A stretch of 64,000 bases of DNA, from the NCBI RefSeq assembly GCF_000002425.4, contig NC_037267.1, positions 9,685,398 to 9,749,397 on the forward strand, read 5' to 3'. The notes under the pieces were generated by a model. The model saw only the letters and a program-made list of their open reading frames with translations, did no database searches and had not been told where the DNA came from. Within the stretch, counting starts at the first letter, position 1. Each line of letters starts with the position of its first letter. This document shows positions 56,243-64,000 of the stretch, in pieces. The translations under genes and the position numbers were made by a program. Origin of the DNA: Physcomitrium patens (taxonomy: Eukaryota; Streptophyta; Bryopsida; Funariales; Funariaceae).

Positions 56243-56453
56243 TGTCATGATGTAAAATGGCTAATATATGAAAAGTTGAAGAAAATATCGTATTTTTGAA
56301 GATCTTATTTCAAAAATATTGTAACAAATTATCTTAGAAAAATAGATATTAGTCAAGAAATAGAAAAATAAAAAGTGCTAATGTTGCATTTTTTACAAAA
56401 TTGGCTTCTACTCACTTTATAGGACCACAAATAGAATAAAATAAGATAGATTA

Positions 56454-56488
<35 letters not shown>

Positions 56489-57040
56489 CATTTGGAAAAA
56501 TATTAATAGTACTTTGTAACAAAATTAGTTAAGAAATCCAAGAATTGATACCTAGAGAGGATTAGTTATGAACTTGGGATAAGATCTGATTCCATGGCAC
56601 AAAATTAAGCTCTTATAGCAGCTTAGGGATTCTTTTGGAGATCAAAGAATAAAATCTAGGAGCACACTTAATAGAGTTTGTTTGAGCATTGATTTGGAGT
56701 AATTTGAGTGTGTATTAACTTTGTAAGAGCTTTGCAAAGTTGGAGTTTGTTAAGGGTGACTCTAGATTTGTGAAATAAAAGAGGTAATACTTTTTGGAGA
56801 ATTTCGTAAGTTTAGTAGTAGTTCTATAAGTGAAATTTTAAAGATTTGTAGATACATATGTACTCAATATATATTGTAAGTTTGAGCTTGATTAGACAAT
56901 TGAATTAAAAATTATTGAATTTCAAGTAGGTCAAGGTCTCAAAAATTGAACTTTGAAAGGCAGTTAGAGTTTCTAAGATCTTTAGCATTCTACTAGTTGA
57001 ATTAGAGTAAAATTTATTTGTAAAGGTAGTAGACTTGATT

Positions 57041-57085
<45 letters not shown>

Positions 57086-57958
57086 AAATTTGAAAACAAT
57101 CGAACGGTTTGAAAAGGAGATTTTAGTACTGGAATTTCATTATTTAGATTTGAATAGGAAGGAAGCTGACATTTGAGCAGATTTTAGGGTTGATCTTCTT
57201 TTTAGTGAGTTCGATGTTCATGAAATTTTTTTTGCTTGTTGTCAACTGAATTTTTAAGAGGTGTGCAAAATTTGAGTTAAAATCAATGGTTCATTCATTA
57301 GTTATTAAGGTTTAAATCTACTATAGAAATTATTTGGAATTGATTAGGATTAAATTAGGATTTGACTAAGATTTGTATAGGATTTGGTTAGGTTTTATTT
57401 AGAATTTTATTAGGATTTGACTATGATTTTTTTAGGATTTATTTAGGATTTCTTTAAGATTTGATTAGAATTTGGTTAGGATTTTTTTAGAATTTGTTTA
57501 GGATTTGATTAGATTTTAATTAGGATTTATTTAGGAATTGGTTTAGACTTATTTAGGATGTGATTAGGATTTTTTTAGGATTTGATTAGGATTTGACTAA
57601 GATTTGATAAGGATTTGACTAAGATTTGACTAAGATTTGATTAGGTTTTGACTAGGATTCAATTAAGTGTTTTATTTTAATATTTTATTAAGATTTCTAT
57701 TTTTGTATAGTTTTTTTAATTTCTATGTTATTCTTTATGATTCTTTTAAAAGGTCTTTACAAATTCTTTATATTTCTTGTACATTTTCTTTGAAATTTTA
57801 AAGGATTTGATTGATGTCTGATTATATTTGATAATCTTTAATTATAATTTATTTAAGAATCTTTTAGAGTTGTTAGGACTTGTTATAGCAATTTTTCTTT
57901 TATCTTCCACAGCTAAGTACTTAGTGCATTCTCAAGCCAAACTTCATATAATACAACA
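56243..57958 (+). repeat. Family C 3' LTR
   Basis: 1716 bp, aligned with 48656-50345. TA runs at 56455-56484 and 57044-57082; TTAGGATTTG array at 57340-57660, longer than in the 5' LTR. Ends ATACAACA. Confidence 0.85.
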
Positions 57959-58756
57959 ATGTATTCTTCAAGGTTGTTATGGCTGTGTAGTAGCAAAATG
58001 TTTTGAATAGAATAAAACTTTGGAGCTTATGTCTAGAGCTTTTTGGTGGCAAAAAATATAAAAGGCTATAAAAGACTTTATACACTCATGTGATATTTAT
58101 TCAAGGTTAAAAATTCCTCATCATTGATTCTTTGGACTTCTCCAACTATTGCCTATATCAAAACAACCATGGTCTTTTATTTCTATGGATTTTATTATAG
58201 GTCTTTAAAGTTCAAGTTTATATAATTATATATTTATGATGAAAGATTGCTTTATCAAAATGGCACATTTTGTATCATATACAAAATTTATTTTAAATAA
58301 AGAAATAGCAAATTTTTCCTTAAAAATATCTATTTCTATTATGGATTGATAAAAGATATTATATTAATAGAGGGATACAATTTGTATAAAGATTTTAGAG
58401 AACTCTTTTTAAGATACTGAAAATATATATAAAGCTATCTTTAACCTTTCATCCTCAAACTATTAGATAAATGGAATAAGTGAATCAAGTCCTATATTAA
58501 TATTTGAAGTGTATCATTAACTATCATCAAGCAAATTGGATAATATTTTTTTCACTAGTAGAATTTGTATATAATAATTCGATACATTCATCTATTCTAC
58601 AAATATTTTTCTTTGTCAATTATGGTTATCATCCACAACTTGATATTTGTGACTTTTTAAAAATTAATAATCTTTTGGCAAATCATTTATCAAAGCTACA
58701 TTCAATAATAAAGACATAATTAGAAAAAGCTCAAGAATATCAAAAAATCAATGGTG
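57959..58756 (+). pseudogene. Family A integrase relic, host copy
   Basis: Continues the host family A: FWWQK-type segment (about 58045), SMDFIIG-type core start (about 58185) and an open piece 58504-58719 (NYHQANW..FVNYGYHPQLD). Matches 6545-7260. Several stops. Confidence 0.65.
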
Positions 58757-60090
58757 ATGCTATTGTATGGCAAAATTTGCAATCTGAGAATACATAGATT
58801 ATTTAGCTGTAGAGAGTTTAGTTTTGGCTTATACATGATGTTTTAGCTCCCAAAAATCGCTTTATTTGCACAAAAGTTCAAAATATTAAAAAAAAACCTT
58901 CAAAACGTTTTTTTTCTTGCAAAGGATATTTTTATCTTAAATTTTTAAAATTCATATCTTTTGATCCAACAGTTGAATTTTTTTAAAATTTTCTATTTAA
59001 CATAGATTCTATCTTTAAGCTTTACTATAAAAAAATGATTTTTAAATCTATTATTGATCTTTTGGTATCTTAGAAACCCTAGTAAGTGCTCTAAATCCTA
59101 ATCTACAAGTACTTAAAAGTATTTTCTTCATATCTCAAAAATCCAAAACTCAAATGCCACAAATCTTAAGTCCAAAGTTTTAATACATAAAAATATACAC
59201 TCTTAGAAATTTTTAGCTAAAATCTTATCAAATTATACAAGATATAGCTCAAAACACAACCACTAGTAATTTGAGTGACTTACTACCTTTAGATTTGCAA
59301 GTTCTAACTTCAACCTTTAATATCTCCTTCATCTAAAATTAAAATCCATCAAATATTATGCCAAAAGTATGGCCAAAAAAGTGCTCTCTCCAACCTTAGT
59401 TTCTGATCCTCTATTTCTTTTTTTATGCATGCGTTATGTCCAAACGAATGACGATAGGTACAAAATCAATACCTCAACTTTGAGCACCTATATCTCCTTC
59501 ATAAAAAATCCAATAAACTCAAAAAAAAATGCACCAAAACCATAGCCAAAATCCTAAAATTTCTGACCTTAGTCTTCAAAAGCTTGAATGATCCTAAAAG
59601 ACTAATCCTAATCTCTAATATGGCCTCACGTAGCTTCCTTGAAGCCCATTAGTTATGATTTTTTACCAATAGGAATAGAGATTTATATCATCCATCTCCA
59701 TTCATCTATATGGATGCCCTAAACTCTCTTTTTGCTACCAAAATCCCTCTTCAACTCACTTTTTACAAGATTTATATAATATATGCCCTAAATACCATAT
59801 AATAGAAACAAAATAAGACTTTAAGGATCACCATTATTTAACAAAGATGAGTCTAAATATTTAAAACTTACTACTAATAAGATCAACTTCGAAATCACTA
59901 TTAAAAGAAAATAAAGTTATATAAATTCTATTAGAAGTTCTTTTAAATAACCTCTTTTTGAGCTAGTAATTTATTCACATCCTATAATCAACAAAATCCA
60001 CTAATATGGCTTTCACCATATCATCTAGTATATTATGTATTAAATTTATAAATCCATTATTTTCACATGGTAGCCAAATTATAACATGGA
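58757..60090 (-). mobile_element. Solo-LTR-like insertion, family F
   Basis: About 1.33 kb of non-coding DNA inserted between integrase and chromodomain of the host family A copy. Left part TATTGTATGGCAAAATTTG, right end GCCAAATTATAACA: on the minus strand it would start TGTTATAATTTGGC. Flanks GATGC and AAATGC are similar. No other copy is obvious. Confidence 0.4.
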
Positions 60091-60364
60091 AATGCTTAAT
60101 GGAAAAGACAACCACTATTCAATATGGATTATAAGATATGATTATTTTGTTGGAATATCAAAACTATTCATTCTTAAGTCAAATTAGATTATTATAAGTT
60201 TGAATATTTTTTATTTGTCACTAATTTAATTTAATTGCTTATGGATTATACTTATTAGAATCAATAAAGATGCATCTTATATTCCATGTATCTCTTTTTA
60301 AGCCATATAAGATAATAGATATACCAAAAAGATGACAAATGATATTTTTTCTTATAAAAATAGA

Positions 60365-60555
60365 TAGTCATAAAGAGTATAAAGTTGAAGAAGTTTTAGA
60401 CTCAAGGCACTGCTGAAATAGATTAGAAAATCTTATTCATTGGCACAAATGTAATAATAATAAAATATATGTGAAAGCTATCCAAGGATCTAACAAATGC
60501 AACAAAGAAAGTTGATACTTTACATCAACAACATCCATCAAAATCAAGATGAAGA
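60365..60555 (+). pseudogene. Family A chromodomain relic, host copy
   Basis: Reads EYKVEEVLDSRHC..NRLENLIHWHKC, aligned with 7530-7725. A stop follows HC and the C-terminal half is out of frame. Confidence 0.6.
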
Positions 60556-60584
60556 ATAATAAATGATTGCTTTAGAAGAAACAA

Positions 60585-61167
60585 TGTGAAAAGATATAGA
60601 TAAGATATCTCTATTATTAATATAAAAGGCTAGATAGTTAGAACTATGGAAGTTTCTAAAATTAAGATTAGGTTAGTAGACCAAGTAGGATCTATCGTAG
60701 AACATTCTAGAAAGAGTTTAAGATAGTAATTTAAATGGAATCTACTATGAAATATTCTAAAAAAAACTTAAGATGGTTATATAAGTAGGGCCCATGATAG
60801 AACCTTATAGAAAGAATTTAAAGGGATTATCTAATTGAAGTCTACCACCTAGGAACATTTTAAAAATTCCAAGGTGGTAGAACAAAGTATAAATAGGACT
60901 GGCCAAGGCCTTTTGAGGTATCTGATCAGGTATGGCTTCACACCCTTTCTCTTAGTAAAATTTTGTTCTGTATGTTTGTATTCTATTCAATTCAATTCTG
61001 TTCTATTTTTTTCTATTTCCACTTGCTCAATTTTTTCTTTTGTATCTCATTCCGTTTACATTTGTTTAATTTTCTTCTCGTCCAGTTTGTCTTATCTTCT
61101 TATGAGATTTTATATTACAGTATATTTTAAAGAACTTGGACACTTGAGATAGATCGATTATATTTCA
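60585..61167 (+). repeat. Family B 5' LTR
   Basis: 583 bp, TGTGAAAAG..ATATTTCA. Perfect GAA-ca-TTC-ta-GAA site at 60700-60712; other units have decayed. TATA-like TATAAATA at 60888-60895 and CCAAGGTGGTAG upstream are shared with 47063. Confidence 0.75.
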
Positions 61168-61259
61168 TTGATATCACAATGAATGTTAGACTATTTTTTT
61201 GGTACTTTGTCGATAGTCATCATCTAATCTAAGGTCAGTTATTGTAGTTATACTAAATA

Positions 61260-62165
61260 TTGTATTGAGGCTACAATGAGCTACTATTAAAAAGTCAACC
61301 GCAAAGTGAGAATGCATTATAATAGTGGAATCTTGTGGAGAAATTACAAAATAGGAGATATGACAAAACAATCTTAGATAGAGGCTCAAATATAAGACCT
61401 CTTAAACCAGATAACTACTTTACAAGGGCAAATAGAAGCCTCAAGGAAAAAAGAGTCAATATTTGATAGACTGAAATTGAGTAAGCTTAATACATAGTCT
61501 AGAACTTTAAGACGAGAAGATGTATGTCAATGGGTCTTAAACATGTGACAATACCTCTAACTATCTAAAGCAAATACCATAGAAGGAATTATATATGGAA
61601 CCAGCTATTTGAGAGATACTGCAACTATTTGGTGGTGACATCAAATTCAAAGCTATGGAGCTTAATATGGATTTTGTGATTGGGAGGAGTTTGAGACCCA
61701 ATTTAAAAATCAATTTTGGCCCACTAATACAGAATAGATAGCATGCAATCAATTGATAAATCTTACACAATCTAAATTGGTACAAGATTATGTCTCCCAA
61801 TTCAAATCTCTATGTCTTCAAATTAATAATGTTTTAGAGGCAAAGATGATAGATCAATTCTTAAGAGGTTTGAAACTTAGAATCTAACCAAAGGTAGAGC
61901 TAAAGAATCCATAAATATTTGAAAAAGTAATTTGGATTGCAGAAAAGGTCAATGCTCTAAAATTCAAAAATTATAGAATATAACCTATAGCACAAAGTCT
62001 TATGCCACTATTTAATATTATGGCACAACAACCAATATCAATGGAGATTGATGCCCTACAATGATCATTAATATCACAAAGACGACAAATATTGGTGCAA
62101 AAGAGATTGTCTTTATATTGTTGAGAGACAAGCCATCAAATCAAAGGTTGTCCAAAACATCATAA
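61260..62165 (+). pseudogene. Family B gag
   Basis: The gag core is readable around 61640-61870: W-WHQIQS, WEEFETQFKNQFWP, LINLTQSKLVQDYVSQF and FLRGLKL. This is the standard retrotransposon gag domain. A zinc knuckle near 62110-62145 keeps YC..ETSHQIKGC but has lost its first cysteine and gained a stop. Confidence 0.7.
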
Positions 62166-62339
62166 TTATAGCACCAGTAAAATAAGGTAGGTTCACAGTC
62201 TCAAAAGTCAATAATAAGGTAAAATAAGAAAACAGAGCTTCTCAGTAAAGGTGCCAAGGGCTAGTATTAGGAATACCTATTATCTCTCAAAGACATATGG
62301 CATGGCCTTAGATGATAATAAAAGAATCGACTAGTATAT

Positions 62340-62900
62340 TTAATAAGACTACTAAGAGGACAATCATGTTGGATGCTTGTAGATTGAGGCTCTATAAAAA
62401 CTTACATCTCAACTTAAATCATCGACCAATTTGGAATTAAAATTAAGGAAATCAAAGAATGAAGTATATATCTTGCAGATGATCGAGAGAACGTATTAAG
62501 TGAGACATCTGAAGAAAAAATCTTCAAGTTGACTGACACCTACGTCTTAAGAGAGAGGTTCAAGGTGACAAAGCTAAGATATAATATTATCCTTAGTATG
62601 CCATAGCTAAAAATAGGAAATAAGTAAGTTGATTAGATAATAAGGACAAATTTTTTTAAAGATGGTGGATGCAAGGTAATTCTTTACACCTCCACATTAA
62701 GTGAAGATGAAAGACAATCTGCAAGTAAAGACTTACTCATAGGAACAACCTTTATAAAGAAACAAATACAACATAAGCAACTAGTGTATATAGTAGTTCC
62801 AAATCTTACATCAGTGATAAGAAAGATAGCCAAAAGAATAGAACATACAGATCAATTCATACAAAAATATTAGAATATTTTCTCAATCAACCTACTTAGT
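62340..62900 (+). pseudogene. Family B protease region relic
   Basis: Between gag and RT there are scattered readable pieces (TDTYVLRERFKVTKLRYNIILSMP near 62530-62610), consistent with a gypsy protease C-terminal half. The catalytic box is not identifiable. Confidence 0.4.
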
Positions 62901-63250
62901 GGCGTGGCTCTTGATTAAGGTGCCCTCTTTCAAATAAAACTATTGCTTAGAGTCAAACAAGCAAGGCAACGAATTTATTATCTAGTACCGAAAGAATTTG
63001 AAGAGTTGTGAAAGACATTAGACAAACTCTTAGAAAAAGGCCTCATTTAAGAATATTGGCGTTACAAATGCTCTAGCTTCTTTTATGGATTACATAAACC
63101 GATTGTTTTGAGAGCTTTTGGACAAGTATGTAGTCATCTTCATTGATAATATCCTCATATATAATAAAATCTTTAAAGAGCATGAACAATACCTACTAGA
63201 AGTGTTGACTATAAGACAGTCACTTCTATTGCAAGCAATTAAAATGTGAA
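62900..63250 (+). pseudogene. Family B RT with internal deletion
   Basis: The lead-in (PKEFEEL..LDKLLEKGLI, 62985-63048) is followed within about 10 bases by GVTNALASFMDYINRLF and YVVIFIDNILIYNK (63058-63170). About 90-100 codons of fingers and palm are missing. The catalytic box reads IDN instead of DD. Confidence 0.7.
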
Positions 63251-63269
63251 CTTTGAAAGTTAAAAGTCA

Positions 63270-63888
63270 CATTTTTGAGAAATATGGTATCTTTTGAAGG
63301 GATGCATATGGAGCAAAATAAGATGAAAGCAATGAAAGATTGGCCACCCTCCAAAGATGCTTTTGAAGTTAGTTCATTATTAGGCCTTACTTAATATTAT
63401 CACCATTTTATTTGGTGATTTGTTCATATTATTGTCTCATTGACAAATCTATTAGAGAAGGGTGTGTCATTTGAATGGAAACTAGAACAGCAAAGTACTT
63501 TTAATAAGTTAAAGGAGAGACTCATTACTGCTCCAATATTATAATTGTATAATTTGAACCTTCCTTGTACGCTTCATATTGATGTTTCTGACTTTATTAT
63601 TGGAAAAATTCTTCAACAAGACTTTGTTATGGACCTTTAATTTATGGCATATAAATCATGCAAGCTCAAAAGGCCAAAGTATAATTACTCTATATGTAAG
63701 CAAGAGCAATTAGCAATCATATTCACTATAAAGGTGTGGCAACATTATCTATTTTGGAAGCTAGTCGTGATTTGAACTAAGCATCAATCCTTGCTACACG
63801 ATTCACATCTAAAAAATATGAAATCACAACATCATTATTAAGAAGAATAGTTGTAGCTTTTTGATGTTCAGCTTGAATATAGGCAAAG
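63270..63888 (+). pseudogene. Family B RNase H relic
   Basis: Shows AYKSCKLKRPKYNYSI (about 63645), LAIIFTIKVWQHYLFWK (about 63710) and a KHQSLLHDS-type end (about 63780). It stops at ..VQLEYRQ, where the family A LTR begins. Confidence 0.65.
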
Positions 63889-64000
63889 TGTCACGGCCAT
63901 AATCATGTAAGCTAATAATTACATATAGAAATAGGTAGAAGTAAGTAAAAGTAGATAAAAGTAAGTTAATTCTATAATATTTAATATAGAAGCTTCTTAG
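63889..64000 (+). repeat. Family A LTR, left end (runs off window)
   Basis: TGTCACGGCCATAATCATGTA matches 23026 closely. It breaks the family B RNase H frame, so it is a later insertion. The preceding CAAAG would be the target-site sequence. Confidence 0.8.

Larger units (their letters stand above)
48656..57958 (+). mobile_element. Ty3/gypsy element, family C (9.3 kb, both LTRs)
   Basis: Direct repeats 48656-50345 and 56243-57958 flank gag, protease, RT, RNase H and integrase relics in gypsy order. Both LTRs start TGTCATGAT; a purine tract (GATTGATGGGAGATGGA) precedes the 3' LTR. The LTRs look more than 90% alike over most of their length, so insertion is more recent than that of the surrounding family A copies. 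The element sits inside a family A integrase. A clear target duplication was not found. Coding parts carry stops, but long frames remain. Confidence 0.85.
48250..60584 (+). mobile_element. Family A host copy, broken by families C and F
   Basis: Pieces 48250-48655 (RNase H/integrase boundary, compare 6080-6470), 57959-58756 (integrase, compare 6490-7270) and about 60091-60584 (integrase end and chromodomain, compare 7290-7760) read in order as one family A element. The gaps are filled by family C (48656-57958) and family F (58757-60090). Its 3' end is cut by family B at 60585. All pieces carry stops. Confidence 0.75.
60585..63888 (+). mobile_element. Ty3/gypsy element, family B (5' part)
   Basis: LTR (60585-61167), primer site, gag, zinc-knuckle relic, protease region, truncated RT and RNase H in order. 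It inserts into the tail of the host family A copy and is itself cut at 63889, in the RNase H/connection region, by a new family A LTR. Stops are frequent. Confidence 0.75.

Overview
The window looks like a stretch of plant nuclear heterochromatin, most likely from a bryophyte and probably a moss. The evidence is a chromodomain Ty3/gypsy lineage (family A here) whose protease/RT boundary resembles the Tcn1-type chromoviruses known from mosses and fungi, intron-containing genes with GT..AG junctions, eight-cysteine lipid-transfer proteins (LTPs), plant-style copia fragments, very AT-rich intergenic DNA and no bacterial features. Genus and species cannot be read from the sequence alone.

Almost everything outside a few GC-richer islands is decayed LTR retrotransposon. 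I use local names. Family A is a chromovirus with TGTCA..TGACA LTRs of about 560 bp: a near-complete copy (2432-10060), an internally deleted copy with target-site duplication (23026-25774), minus-strand relics (27420-29290 and 43640-46200), a 5' half (37995-41320), a host copy broken by later insertions (48250-60584) and LTR pieces. Family B (47063-47690; 60585-63888) has LTRs carrying heat-shock-element-like arrays. Family C (48656-57958, about 9.3 kb with 1.7-kb LTRs) is the best-preserved element. Family D is a 1.2-kb solo LTR (8595-9811; 44263-45462 minus; part at 29300). Family G is a minus-strand gypsy relic split by the family A copy at 23 kb. Copia relics sit at 18.5-19.3 kb and 32.4-33.9 kb. 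Most coding parts carry many stops of the type expected from cytosine deamination.

The cellular genes are two tandem paralogues (16442-17619 and 31035-32132). Each encodes a signal peptide, an eight-cysteine LTP domain, a Ser/Pro linker, one transmembrane helix and a cytoplasmic tail. Both are preceded by a paralogue-conserved upstream reading frame. A GC-richer flanking segment is also duplicated (about 13.9-14.6 kb and 35.6-36.2 kb), so the locus was probably an X-LTP tandem array later filled with retroelements.

Layout: 1-2.3 kb LTR debris; 2.4-10 kb family A copy 1; 10-12.8 kb AT-rich with a chimeric LTR; 12.8-18.5 kb gene island 1; 18.5-21.7 kb copia relic and GC-rich T/G-skewed DNA; 21.7-30.3 kb nested gypsy relics; 30.4-36.2 kb gene island 2 with copia pieces; 36.2-41.3 kb AT-rich DNA and a family A 5' half; 41.4-43 kb second GC-rich block; 43.6-64 kb a deep nest of A, B, C, D and F elements.

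Most notable: (1) the LTP ectodomains have diverged far more than the intron between exons; (2) family A has no recognisable tRNA primer site, but the DNA just after its 5' LTR is complementary to the predicted 5' end of its own transcript, as in Tf1-type self-priming; (3) family B LTRs contain arrays of alternating GAA/TTC heat-shock-element units.
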